Source of the DNA: Pollenia angustigena
Lineage: Eukaryota; Arthropoda; Insecta; Diptera; Polleniidae
Length of the DNA: 64,000 nt
Assembly: GCA_930367215.1 (NCBI GenBank)
Contig: OV884059.1
Location: 18,066,945-18,130,944, forward strand
Direction: 5' to 3'
The position numbers and the translations under genes are program-made. Position 1 is the first letter of the stretch. Every line of letters begins with the position of its first letter. Below the pieces are notes generated by a model that saw only the letters and a list, made by a program, of their open reading frames with translations, did no database searches and had not been told where the DNA came from. Positions 10,827 to 22,184 of the stretch are shown here, one piece after another.

Positions 10827-11422
10827 CCCAGCAAAAACTTTACTTACAATCCTACTTTTAATGACTTCAAGAATTCATTACTTTGTAGCTTTATTTGCCA
10901 CTTTTTGGATTATAAGTTTATATTAAATAATAACGTTATTAATTTATCTTAAATATACAGAAAAATTTAAATTTTTCACTATGACAATAAAAATGTCATT
11001 ATAGTCATTATAGTCAAAAAAACATAGTTTTTTAATACAAAAACTACACTGCCCCGGTAGACTTGCTGGTAGCGAGCTAGTCTATCAGCACTGAGGTTGC
11101 GCGATCGAATGCCGCCAGAGACAGAAAAAAAATAAAATAAGAAAAAAAAAAATTAAATTAAATTAAAAAAAATAAAAAAACAATAATTAAAAAACAAAAC
11201 ATTTTTTACTTTATTGATTTTGTGTAACTATATATTTTTATAAAAATTTTAAGTATAAAAAAAAACATATTATTTTATAGATTATAATAGGCTAAATTAT
11301 AAAGGATTACTTTTGGGACATCTCGAACAAAAATAAGTACTTTTCTAGTAGAAAAGTAAGTAGTCGGCTCGTCAAATTCTCATTATTTTTCTGCTTATTT
11401 TGTAAGCAAAGTTTTTGCTGGG
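10827..11422. mobile_element. 596-bp TIR element nested in repeat B
   Basis: Ends CCCAGCAAAAACTTTACTTA and, inverted, TAAGCAAAGTTTTTGCTGGG. Copy A has the uninterrupted target ('tttgacctaagcaccc'), which supports insertion after copies A and B split. Target duplication is short (TT or TTA). No transposase; it carries the SINE-like segment at about 11050-11200. Confidence 0.75.
11045..11205 (+). repeat. Possible tRNA-related SINE-like fragment, second copy
   Basis: Shares CCGGTAG, GCGAG, TATCAGCAC, GGTTGCGCGATCGAAT-like and GCCAGAG blocks with 3890-3970, followed by about 90 bp of A-rich sequence. The order box-A-like, box-B-like, A-rich tail suggests a tRNA-derived SINE, but conservation is weak. 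Confidence 0.35.
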
Positions 11423-11832
11423 TTAGCACCCATAAAAATGCTGCTCCCGAAAATAGCTTTTGATGCCTAAACGTCCTTATAAATGATGGTATTGACATAC
11501 AAATTTTCGAGAATAGCTTTTGTGAAGCCACTATGTCATGACAAAATGTTGTGCTGAAAGGTGCAAAATTGAACTAAGGTACCATTTGAAACCCCTTCCT
11601 AAAATCACTTAAAGACAAACAAATGTCATATAGATGAAGATATCTAAATAATATTCGGCACAAATAGCTTTTACATGAATCTTGGCGGGTTCATGACGGC
11701 CAAAGGGTCCCACTACGAAAATTTTTTTTAAATACTGTTGTGTAGGGTATCGTTTGGCCGGACTTGACCGACCTTACTTTCTGACTTGTTTTTTTTTGCA
11801 GCTGTGAAACTGCCTCTGAATATGCTGTATAA

Positions 11833-12955
11833 AAACTGAATTGACGACCAGGGAAATTTCTTCTAAATTAGTTTAATAAATACCCATTAAATGGTCTACT
11901 TAAATAAATCAGCTGACTTAACACGGTTAACTTGCTCTTTTATAATGAAAAATTTATTTTTCTTTTGAGATTTCTTTTAAACTTTTAAAATTAAAGCGAA
12001 TTTCAATTTAAAGTGTCAATAAACTATTGAAAAAACCAAAAAAATTTTGAGCCTTTTTTTCTTTTGAATGAATTATTTAAGAATTTGTTATTGTTTTTTT
12101 ATTCTTTTGTGACTTTAAAAAAAAGTCTGGATATAACCACTATTATGTTAGTCGTTGCGAAGTTAATTTAAAGTCGTCGACAGCGTTGTCAACTCGGTGC
12201 GTTTCGCACTATTTTTGTTTTTTTTTTTATTATTTCTGCAAAAAATCGTTAGTTGGTGAGCGGTTCGAGTTTTTTTTATATATTCGGTGCTTTTTTTATT
12301 TTTGGTATTACCAAAGCCAATTCAACACAACTTTTTGTTTCAGTTTAAAAAAATTTTACATTCCATTGCAAAAAAGATATTGTTACGAAAGTAACTTTAG
12401 TTTACAATAAGATTAATTTATTAGTTATATCGTATTGATTAGTTATTTAGTATTTGGTAGTTACATATTTTATTAGTTTAAATTGTGATTGTACTAGTTA
12501 TGCACACTTCTAGTGTAAAAATCAATGTACAGATAGAATTTTAAAATTGTTGTGCATAATTGTATTTCAACTCCACTGTAAATACTAGAATTTACGTAAG
12601 CACCTTAAAGTATGCCTTAGTTTCTGTTGCATAAAAACTCAATTTTGTTCAGCCATAATGCACAATGTTAATAAAAAGGGCCGGCACCTTTATGCAGTTA
12701 AAATAGCATTTTATGCGCATAAAAAATGCACTAAAAATATAAAAAAATGCGCTTTTAGTTTTTTTATTAGTGATAAAAAAAAGAAAAAACACTTGTATAT
12801 GGCAGAACTATTTTTTTATTCAAAAAGTCTCCGTACCATTTTTGATTTTCACCGTTATTGCCTGATAACGGATTTGTGTAAGTTTAAGTCATTGGTTCCA
12901 AAATTCCATATTGTTTTATCTAGACTAAAGTGAAAAATAAAAAAATTTTATAATT
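11833..12955. other. Non-coding AT-rich region
   Basis: The first part (to about 12190) matches the 3' flank of OBP copy A. The remainder contains short palindromic motifs such as 'gcattttatgcgcataaaaaatgc' split around 12700-12730, resembling the subterminal repeats of the hAT MITE at 52511-53235. No exon or complete element could be bounded. Confidence 0.4.
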
Positions 12956-13990
12956 ATGGAGTGCAAAAATAAGCAAATTTCAATGGATATAAGAAAATTA
13001 TTATTAATCTGAAAAATTAAGGAAAAAGTCTAACCAAAATCAGTGATATTATGAAAAGACCACGTTCTTCCATTCAATATGTAATTCAGCAATTCACACA
13101 AACCGGTACAATCGCAAACAAACCGAGAACTGGCCGACCAATAAAAAAAAGCCACCACCTAGAAAGAAGAATTGTACGAACTGTAGAATGTAATCCAAAA
13201 ATATGCTCATGTGTAAATGCAGGAAACTTAAAAACTAGCGATGGAATAACAGTTAAACTCCAAACTATAAGAAACGCTGTTAAACGAAATGGATACAATG
13301 GCCGGGTAAGCCGTAAGAAGCCCCTTGTTCGAAAAGTGAATGTGAAAAAGAGATTGGATTACGCTATCGAGCATTTTGATAAAGATTTTTTATTTTGGGA
13401 TCGAGTAGTAATGAAAGTAAATTTAATGTTTTTGGTTCTGATGGAAGAAAAATGGTATGGAGAAAGCCAAATACTGAAATGGATCCGAAGCATTTGACTC
13501 CAAACGTAAAGCACGGAGGGGGTAACGTTATGGTTTGGGGTTGTATGGCTTCATCTGGGGTGGGCAATCTTATTTTTATTGAAAGCACGATGGACAAATA
13601 TGCATACCTAAATACATATATTAAAAGAAAACTTAAAACAAAGTGCAGAAAAATTGGGCTTGGGATGTTTTTATGCTTCCAACAAGACAACGATGTCAAA
13701 CACACCTCTGGATTAGTAAAGGAATGGCTAATTTACAATGTTCCTAAGCAATTAAATCACCCAGCTTAGTCACCGGATCTCAACAAAATTGAGCATCTAT
13801 GGGATCACTTGGAACGAAAGGTTCGGCAGCACAATATAACGAGTAAGGATCAGCTTAAATCCGTTATTAAGGAAGAGTGGAATAAAATAGATTCCCTGAC
13901 AACAACAAAGCTGGTGCATTCCATGCATAGCCGTTGAAATGCTGTAATTGCTTAGAAAGGAGGATCTACCACATATGAGATACATATTTT
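12956..13990 (+). pseudogene. Tc1-like transposase pseudogene
   Basis: DD34E-family integrase-like transposase. The reading begins MECKNKQISMDIRK at 12956 but meets stops before the paired-like HTH segment IMKRPRSSIQYVIQQF and the linker GRPIKKS. A frameshift lies at about 13400, exactly at the first catalytic motif, where the sequence now encodes SNESKFNVFG: the expected Asp of the S-D-E-S-K-F motif is Asn. The second Asp survives in FQQDNDVKHTS, and SPDLNKIEHLW retains the final Glu, preceded by a stop. The element's ends are not resolved, though TGTACGTAGACTTTTTGG (14028-14045) has an inverted relative at about 12822-12842, suggesting IR/DR-type ends. Confidence 0.85.
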
Positions 13991-14234
13991 ATTTAATATT
14001 GGGTTTTTTGCCTTAAAAGGGTTAACTGTACGTAGACTTTTTGGTTGTTATTTTTGGTGTAATTAATGAATTTATGTAAAATTTTATGTTTTTAATCAAA
14101 ATATTTTGAATTTTTTTATGTTGTTTTTTAGTTTATAAGTGTTTTTATAAAACGAATTCAAAAAATTATAAAAAATATAAGTTAAAGTGGCCATTAAATG
14201 ATAGTTTATATTGTTATTATGTCTGTACGAAGAC
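13991..14234. other. 3' flank of Tc1 pseudogene
   Basis: AT-rich and non-coding. It contains the inner repeat TGTACGTAGACTTTTTGG and ends in GTCTGTACGAAGAC, part of the probable right terminus of the Tc1 element; that terminus is split by the hAT insertion at 14235 and continues at 18178. Confidence 0.45.
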
Positions 14235-14777
14235 CAGTGTTGCCAAAACTTGGTGACCAAAAATGGCTAACTTTACGGCAAAAAATGGCTAAAAGCTTTT
14301 TTAAATAAAAACACATTAAAATTCAATAACAAAACAGAAATAATTCATTTAAAGTTGTTTACGATGAAATTGTGAGTTAAGATCAATTTGTTAAATAAGA
14401 ATAAACGTAAATTAATATTAAAAAATTAAATCATCGAAAAATTCGATGTCGTTATTGTTCATCTCATAGGAATCACTCATTAGTTTGAAATAATCATGTT
14501 TTAAATAATTTGAAGGTAAATCATAAGCACGACAACATATATCCAAACTTTTGAGTCCAGATCTACAATAAAAAACAATAAAGAAAGTATAGTCGGTTAA
14601 ACCCCACTTTATGATACCCTTCACCACATTAGAACTTTTGTACCAAATTTAATCAAATAATCTCTAAATTGCGACCTGTACTTTTGCTTAATGTACGGTT
14701 GCTAAGTTCTCAAATTACTTTTAACGATGTTTACTTGGCTAAACACCCTCTCTACTTCAGCATTAGACCATGGAGGT

Positions 14778-15595
14778 GCACACAGAAAAAAATCAATGTA
14801 AATTCGTTCAAAACAAGGTTGATTTTAAATTTTTCAGTAGTGATTTTGCTTCATTGTTGTTTCATGTTAATTTAACATGATTTTACAATAACTTTCGAAC
14901 AACATTTTTTTCTTTTAAAATAACTATAATTCATGTTAATTTAACATTGCAGACAAGTTAGAGCAAAATGTAATTAATATTGAAATAACAATCCGAATCA
15001 CGTTGAATGAAAGTTATTTAAAGTTGAAACAACGTGAATTTCATGTAGAATCAAATTGGTTGGAGTTGATATAACAGTGTGAAGACAACATATGCATTTA
15101 TTTAAGAATAATTTAAAACACTTACCCCTGTAACACATGTTTCACTTATTTTGTATCTCCTTTTTTAACAGAAGCATCAGCAGAATGGCCCGATATCTTT
15201 TTCGTCATCATTCTACTTTGAAAACTTGATGTACTACTTAACTAAATAATTTTAATTAAAAGAATACGGGAATTGTCTTCTTTTTAAAACATATTTTAAA
15301 CATGAAAATAAAAAGATGTTCATACTTAAGTGTGTATGCATGTTAATTTAACAAGATAAACTTTTGATTTTAATATAAAACAGGTTTTTAGGGATTCAAT
15401 ATTGAAGAATGTTATTTTAACAGTGAATAATATTAAATAAACGTGATTTAAGATTATTTTAATATTTTTCATTTAAAATTAATATGAAATAATGATAAAT
15501 TTAAATAAAGGGCATACTTTTGCAGAAATGTACCATGATTCTCAATCAACATTTCGCAATGTTATTTTAACATTGGAATTTTTTTCTGTGTGTGA
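14778..15595. mobile_element. TIR element with CACAGAAAAAAAT ends
   Basis: Left end CACACAGAAAAAAATC and right end ATTTTTTTCTGTGTG are inverted. Internal 'catgttaatttaacat' palindromes repeat several times, typical of subterminal binding-site clusters in non-autonomous DNA elements. Target duplication not resolved; no ORF of transposase type. Confidence 0.6.
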
Positions 15596-15613
15596 GAGCA
15601 ACTTTATAGTCAA

Positions 15614-17796
15614 TTAGCTTAACCCGGTGCGCTTCGCTACACTGCTTTAACCACTTTTTCAGTTGAAAGATATTTAATGTATGCATCCTATGGAATGTTT
15701 CTTCCCCCTGCGCCTTTCCGTTTTATTTTTATTTTCAAAAGTGTAGTATACCATAGGAGTGACTTCTACTAAGTTCGAACATTCTTACTATAACAGTTCT
15801 TAAGATATGCGATATTAAACATTGGCGTCCTATGGGGATAACATTTCCCCGCTGCTATTTATTTCAATTTTTGGGTTCAGAAGATCATACTACCAAAAGT
15901 TCAACAAAATGCGTGCAGCGGCTCTTAAATATATTTCTATCTATGAGTGGTACTGCTCCTCCTCTGTCAACCCCATAATAGTAGCTTCAACCACGTTTGA
16001 AGACTCTCCCTTTAATAGTTCTTCAGTTGAGCGATATTTAATATATGCATCCTATGGGAGGTATTTCCACCCCTGCGCATGCCCGCTTAATTTTTATTTT
16101 CAGTAGTGTAGTATACCATAAGAGTGACTTCTACAAAGTTTGAACATTCTCACTATAACAGATCTCAAGATATGCGATATTAAAAATTGGCGTCCTATTG
16201 GGGGGAACCACTTCCCTCGCTGCTATTTTGTTTAAATTTTGGGGCTCAGAAGATCCTACTACCAAAAGTTCAACAAAATGCGTGCAGCGGCTCTTATTAA
16301 TATTTCTATCTATGAGGGGAACTGCTTCTCCTCTGTCCACCCCGCCCATTACTACATTGAAATTAAAAGTTTGCTATAATAGTAGCTTTAACCACGTTTG
16401 AAGACTCTCCCTTTAATAGTTCTTCAGTTGAGCGATATTTAATATATGCATTAGACTGGTCGCATCTTGTATGGGATTTTTTTTTTTTTAAATTTAATTG
16501 TTTACGCTGCTTAAAATATGAGGTTTGGTTTTCTTACACCATGATCTAATTTTTCAGGTCAATCCGACGGTGCCTAGCCGTGCCGGGTGGGGCCCAAAGT
16601 TCCCCATATTATAAAAAAAAACATCTTTTCTATCAGATCTTTATAGTTATACTAGTTGAAAAGCAGAAAAAAAAATTATGTTTCCAAAACGGCTGCGCAT
16701 ATAAGAAAAACGTTTTACCTTTCTTAAAGTTAATTTAATTGCGGAATATCGGTTTTTTTTTAGTTTTTCAAAAAGCTAAAGCGTTTTTGAGTTGCGCGAA
16801 CATATGTTGTGCAACATCCTTAATTTTCGAAATAACGGTATATCTCGAAAACCAAAGTTAACCTAAAAAAAGGCTAGCACCACTGAATTCAGCGACCCCG
16901 AATTAGGTAAAAAATCTTTCGTTCGTAGCATACTAAAATATTAAACAGCAAATACTTTAATCTATCTATACAATATATATTTTCTTAGTATGTCAGGATG
17001 TTTGCATGTATGTCCTATTCTTTCCGCAACTTTCTGAAGCCATCTGATGACATAGGAAGCTGAAATTTGGCACACCTGAAGTACTTTATCTGCGGAAGTT
17101 CGTAACGAAGCCATATTTTTGATTTTCGGCTTTTCAACTAGTATAACTATAAAGATCTGATAGAAAAGATGTTTTTTTTTTATAATATGGGGCACTTTGG
17201 GCCCCACCCGGCACGGCTAGGCACCGTCGGATTGACCTGAAAAATTAGATCATGATTTCTTACACCAAACCTCATATTTTAAGCAGCGCAAACAATTAAA
17301 TTTAAAAAAGAAAAAAAAAATTGCGACCAGTCTAATATGCATCCTATGAGAGGTATTTCCCCCCCTGCGCCTACCCGCTTTATTTTTATTTTCAATAGTG
17401 TAGTATACCATAAGAGTGACTTCTAAAAAGTTTGAACATTCTCACTATAACAGTTCTTAAGATATGCGATATTAAACATTGGCGTCCTATGGGGGAAACC
17501 ACTTTCCCCGCTGCTAATTTATTTCAATTTTGGGGCTCAGAATATTTTACTACCAAAAGTTCAACAAAATGCGTGAAGCGGCTCTTAAGATATGCGATAT
17601 TTAATATTGACATCCAATGGGGGTACCAATTGCCCTGCCCCTATCGAAAAAATAAGTAGCCTATTTTATTTTTAGGGCTCACGTGATGCTACTGTAAAAA
17701 TTTCAGGAAAATCGGTTCAGTAGTTTAGGAGTCTATAAGCCAACATATAAACAAACAAACAAACATACAAACATTTTTCATTTTTATATGTATAGA
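15614..17796 (-). mobile_element. Helitron-like non-autonomous element with internal direct repeats
   Basis: Left edge reads TTAGCTTAACCCGGTGCGC, which on the minus strand gives a CTAA (CTRR) 3' terminus. The right edge, 'catttttatatgtataga', gives a 5' TC start on the minus strand. The internal sequence is about three degenerate direct units of 370-390 bp (about 15640, 16020, 16410 continued at 17335), each with 'atatgcatcctatgg' and 'caaaatgcgtg' blocks. No Rep or helicase coding. Boundaries are approximate. Confidence 0.6.
16452..17334. mobile_element. 883-bp hAT-like MITE
   Basis: Begins TAGACTGGTCGCA and ends TGCGACCAGTCTA, with inverted arms extending about 200 bp inward ('gtgcctagccgtgccgggtg' and its complement). 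Perfect 8-bp target duplication ATATGCAT (16444-16451 and 17335-17342). The centre (about 16740-16915) is related, in inverted orientation, to 30930-31115. Confidence 0.9.
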
Positions 17797-19344
17797 AGAT
17801 TCTGAAATTTCTTAAACAATTTTGTTACCGCCTGCATCCCTTTATTGAAATACTAGCAACCAGAAAGAAACAGCGATGTTTGTGTTGATCCATTTTATAA
17901 ATTTAATAGTGGAATACTGTTCCTTTATTTTGAAAGATGTTTCAGCGTCATAGTTTATAGCGATTTTCAACATTTGTAAAAGATGTGATTTAAATTAAAG
18001 GCGTTTTAATTGTTCAAAATGTTTATTTTACTTTTATAAATTTTTATAATAAAATAAAAATTAATCTTTTAATAGAAAAACGGCAAAAAAAATTAATAGC
18101 TAAACTCATTTTTCAATGGCTAGACAGGGTGAAAAATGGCTAAATCTAGCCACTAAATGGCTAAATTGGCAAAACTGACGAAGACTTAATTGATTCAGTG
18201 TATATGTATGAATGTACATCAGGGTTGTCAAGTCGATTTTGACCGTTTTTGCCAAATTCAATGTCAAAAATCGCCAAAATCGCCAAAGACTTTATTTTTA
18301 ACTTTTTGACAATAAAATAAAGATGATTTAAATTATTAAAAATATTTTTTATAAATCTTAAAAAATAAATTTGTTCCAAGTCGCTAAAATCCGCCAAAAA
18401 TTTTAAAAAAGTCGCCAAAAGTCGTCTGTTTAGTTTTTATTTAGAACCAAGTAAAAATGCTTAGTGGAGACAAAAAAGGAACATTGAACTATTAAATAGT
18501 TAATAGTAGTCTTCTAAAAGCAGCAAAGAAAGAATTTTTGTGGTTAGTATTAAACAAATATTGGATATATGTATGTATGTAGCGGAGTTCTATTATATAT
18601 CTAAAACGCTATACACTTCAGCGCCAAAACTCCATTCTGTCTTCTTTTTTGAAATACATTGTAAGTGAATTAATTTTTTTCAACGAAGGTACAAAAGAAG
18701 TGCATCATGTAGTATTAACATTCATATAGTAACTCGTAACACCGCGTCAAGAACTGCATTCTATTTAGAAGGAGAGTTTTAGTGAAGTTCGTTATTGAAA
18801 ATACATTTTCAACACAGTCATTACTATTTGGATTTAGAACCATATTATGAACAGCCAAAGCAAGTACTTTAAAATGGCACGTACCTGACGTGTCCTAATA
18901 GCTAAAGACTTTTGGCCAAAACTGATTAAAATAAAATAGAATATCATTCAATTACAAACAGTCATTTTGTCCATTGTATTCCATAAACATCCAAAATTAC
19001 GTTACGATTCATTAATGTGTTTAATAACAGCGAATTTTGTTTGAGATAATAATTTGCCACATTTTATAATGGTGAAATGTTCGTAAACTTGAAATAGGTA
19101 TATTCATGCTTTATTAATTTTTTTTTTTATATGAAAAAAAATTTTCTCCTGGATTTTCAATATATTCGTCAGACATTTCAACATAACATAAAAATTATTA
19201 AAATAATGTTTTATATTTGTATGCTCCTGAGTGCATCAAACACTTTTTAATGTGATTAAATTTCATATTGTAAGTCTTTATTGTTTATGTGTTACATTAT
19301 TGTACTTATTTTATTGTTTTATAATTTTTAAATAGACAATCCCT

Positions 19345-19390
19345 TGAAAAAGTCGACAAGCAATCGACGAAACGTCGGAAACAAAATATT
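19345..19390 (+). other. CTGA-like hairpin with CGAAACGTC motif
   Basis: Reads CCTTGAAAAAGTCGACAAGC followed by AATCGACGAAACGTCGG: a GTCGA/TCGAC stem followed by CGAAAC. The layout resembles the conserved catalytic-side half of hammerhead ribozyme motifs known in Penelope-like retroelements, but the CTGANGA core is degraded (TTGAAAA) and no stem I or stem III partner is visible. I therefore treat it only as a structural motif. Confidence 0.25.
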
Positions 19391-19705
19391 GTAATTAAAA
19401 ATTTAATTTTATTTACATTAAAGAAATTTAGGCCCTATTAGCTTGACAAAAATAACATTCATGAGTTCATCACTCTGGCCAAAGATACAACTACAGCAAT
19501 TACATAATTTAGTTTCAAATACATACTGACTATAAAAGCCTAAAATTTCATACATAAAACTACTAGAATAAAAATAATATAATTTTTCGTATTGAATTTA
19601 ACGAGTTTCAAAACAAATGCATGGCTCACCAAAAATAGCCAACAAAATCGCCAGCTATTTTAAAATATCGCCAAAAAAATCGCCATGTCGCCAAATCGAA
19701 TATTA

Positions 19706-21373
19706 AGCTTAGTCTACACGATATGTTGAATCAGCAAATTTATGTTGAAAAATTTGCTTTCGGCGCCAACATATCGTGTAGACACCAAATTTTTCCAACA
19801 AACGTATGCTTACTAACATATGGCAGGCATTTGTTAACGAAGTCAGCAAACGTTTGTTCACAATTATAGCATATCGTCTAGACACAATAATTTTACTTTT
19901 TAACAAACTTTCTACGTATGTTGACAAATATGTTATTTGTTGAAAGTCGTATGCAAGCTTTTCAGCATACGGCAAATTTGGTAGCATATAAAATAGATAA
20001 AAATTGGTATTCTTTCAATTACTTGTTTAATTTTGTATTTAACCCCGGAACTTATCAAGATTTCTAGCTCATCGGCAAACAAAAAATTGCATTTAGAAGT
20101 GCTTTGAAAATAAAAATGTTGGTCAACGAACTTTGTTTTAGAGATATAGATCATAAAAGTTGAAAAATTCTTTACCAATATCTCTTGAAGTATAAATTTG
20201 ATCTCAGCAATATGGGTAGCGCTGAAGCGTGTTTCCAAATATCTTTTACGTGGTATATAAAACATGCTGCATTATTAACCCATTAAGAACAAATTTCAAA
20301 AAATATTTTTAGTTACTAATGTAATTTGTCAAAATGGCTCTTATCTCAAAATTAAGGTATATTTATTTACATATAATATTTTCTAGAGAAATCTTCAAGC
20401 TTTCATATAATATAATGCATGGTACAGTAGCGTATAAAATTCTGAAGCTATTAAAGTTAACCATTTATATTCTAATAAATCTTTTTGTTTAATATATTAG
20501 GTTTGAGTAAACATGTGGTAATATTTAATTTACTTTATGTAATTGCTTCAATATAGGTATTAACTATATGGTATGACAAACATCAGCTTCGCTTAATAAA
20601 TTTGTTCCTTATTGCCGGGTTCTTAATTTAATGGTATATCAAGCAACGACTTCGCTCAGCTGAGTAAATTTTCTTCTTTTTAACCAGAACCCCAACACCC
20701 TTAAAAATTGATGCTTCTGTTAAAGAAACTTACAAAAATTCGCGACAGAATGAACCGATTGCTATTTAATTTTGCAAGAACTTTATATGACTAGATATCA
20801 CACTAAGATGATCGTTCCATAATTTACCATAGGCCCCATGTTAAACCCATTCTCGGAAATACTTAAATATGCCTAAGACGTACCTAATAACGCTATTATA
20901 GTAAAATTTGGACTTTAAAACGGTTGAAACATACAAGTGTTTTGTATTGAAATTTGGTCTTATTTATGTTTTTAATACTAAAAATTACTCAACCGATCAA
21001 GATTTTTAAGGACGTTATGGTATTGGTAATATTTTTGGGAGTGGTATTTGTATGGGAACAATAGATTTACAATAAAACTTTTTGACCCAGATTTAGTCTT
21101 AATGGTTTATGAGCGCAAAGACTCTTATTCGGAAAGAAGTTTTTATGGGATCTTTGAGAAATTATGGACCGTTCCTTATCGTTTAATTACAATAAATAAT
21201 AGAAACAATGCACCAAATTTCATCAAATTATTGCGACAAGTACTTTGCGCACTACAGCATATCGTCTAGACACCTAGCATATTGCATATGCTGATAGAGA
21301 AATTTGTTATTATTTTTAAGCATATGAGTATAAGCATACATTTGCTGATTCAACATATCGTCTAGACTAAGCT
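19706..21373. mobile_element. Non-autonomous PIF/Harbinger-like element
   Basis: Ends AGCTTAGTCTACACGATATG and inverted CATATCGTCTAGACTAAGCT, flanked by TTA on both sides (19703-19705 and 21374-21376). The AGCTT...AGAC terminal pattern resembles the coding Harbinger element at 4046, suggesting trans-mobilisation by that group. Several internal 'catatcgt(c/g)tagacac' repeats. The interior (about 20650-21240) contains family-A-like blocks and no transposase. Confidence 0.85.
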
Positions 21374-21707
21374 TTAGGTCGCCAATCAAGTTTGAAAATC
21401 GCCACGTTTGGCGAGAAATCGTCACATCTGACAACCCTGATGTACATACATATGTATGTATGTAAATTAACTTTTTTCAAGTTTTAATTTTAAAAAAAAT
21501 ATATTTTTATTAAGCGCGTTTTTGACCGCACTATGTTTTTTATTTATTAAAGACAAAAGTACAAGTGAAGTCTTTATCTAACTTATTCTACAACTACACC
21601 TCAGGTTTGTTGATTCTATTTATTGACTCAGCATATTCCCATGGGAGCGATTCCAAATGCAAAGTTGCAGGTGTTTAATATCGACATGAGAAATGTTGCA
21701 AAACAAT

Positions 21708-22184
21708 TTACTTTGGTTTCCATTTTTGTAGCACATTAACATCATCTGATATCAACACAATATCATCGGCGTATAACAACAGTCTGATATTTAAATTACC
21801 AACTTGTAAGCCACCTTCAAGAAAATCATGGAGATCATTTATATATAATGAAAAAAGCAAAGGGGATAATATGCACCCTTGTTTAACTCCTGAAGCAGTT
21901 TCAAATTTTTCTGATAGTTCTTGCCCATTCCACACTGTTGAATATGTTTCATTGTATACGCTTTCAATAAAACGTACCATTTTCGTTGATACTCCCATAG
22001 CATGCAACTTATATATTAGGGATTTTCTAACGACTTTGTCAAAAGCCGCTTTAAAGTCAAAAAAGAACGCGTAAACTTTATTCCCCTCCTTAAACTTCAG
22101 GTGCACAATGGTCGTTAAATTATAAATATTGTCAACAGTGGAATATTCTCTTCTAAAACCGGCCTGGTAGACCCAATTATACAA
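21708..22184 (-). pseudogene. Non-LTR retrotransposon reverse transcriptase fragment
   Basis: An open segment with RT motifs in order: QAGFRREYSTVDNI, the DFKAAFDKV segment (motif A, catalytic Asp), ASGVKQGCILSPLLFSLYI (motif B) and LLLYADDIVLIS (motif C, YADD). Both the N-terminal endonuclease and the C-terminal region are missing. The sequence differs from the Jockey elements nearby, so this is another LINE clade (not assigned further). It is fused directly to Jockey debris at about 22185. Confidence 0.85.

Larger units (their letters stand above)
10500..11790 (+). repeat. Repeat family B in intron of OBP copy B
   Basis: Begins 'gtacccacaccacaatattg' and ends 'ggccggacttgaccgacctt' directly before the last pseudo-exon, in the same intron position as in copy A. 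It has received its own nested element (10827-11422), absent from copy A. Confidence 0.75.
10045..11832 (+). pseudogene. Odorant-binding protein pseudogene, copy B
   Basis: Exon-for-exon homologue of copy A: 10045-10114 (opening NELTEEKVAFYEKEC), 10177-10262 (with C2-x3-C3 as CMRSC), 10325-10459 and 11802-11832. Splice borders remain GT-AG. Two clear lesions: an extra A in the run of As near 10365 shifts exon 4 into an immediate stop, and a 4-base loss in the last exon removes C6 and yields CETASEYAV then stop. No signal-peptide exon was recognised upstream. The last intron holds repeat family B, as in copy A. Certainly non-functional as an OBP. Confidence 0.88.
14235..18177. mobile_element. 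Non-autonomous hAT-like element, 3.9 kb with nested insertions
   Basis: Termini CAGTGTTGCCAAAA and TTGGCAAAACTG, with repeated 'atggcta' subterminal motifs at both ends. Perfect 8-bp target duplication ACGAAGAC (14227-14234 and 18178-18185). The CAGTG-type ends and 8-bp duplication indicate hAT. No transposase is visible. Most of its length is nested material: a TIR element (14778-15595) and a Helitron-like element (15614-17796). Confidence 0.9.
18220..21439. mobile_element. Non-autonomous hAT-like element, 3.2 kb
   Basis: Ends CAGGGTTGTCA and TGACAACCCTG, with 'atcgcca' subterminal repeats near both termini. Perfect 8-bp target duplication ATGTACAT (18212-18219 and 21440-21447). No transposase detected. 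A Harbinger-type element is nested at 19706-21373. Confidence 0.9.

Noticed and set aside
15640..17780. Possible CRISPR-like regular direct repeats
   Set aside because: Units are about 370-390 bp, degenerate, with no short spacer/repeat alternation, and the setting is eukaryotic.
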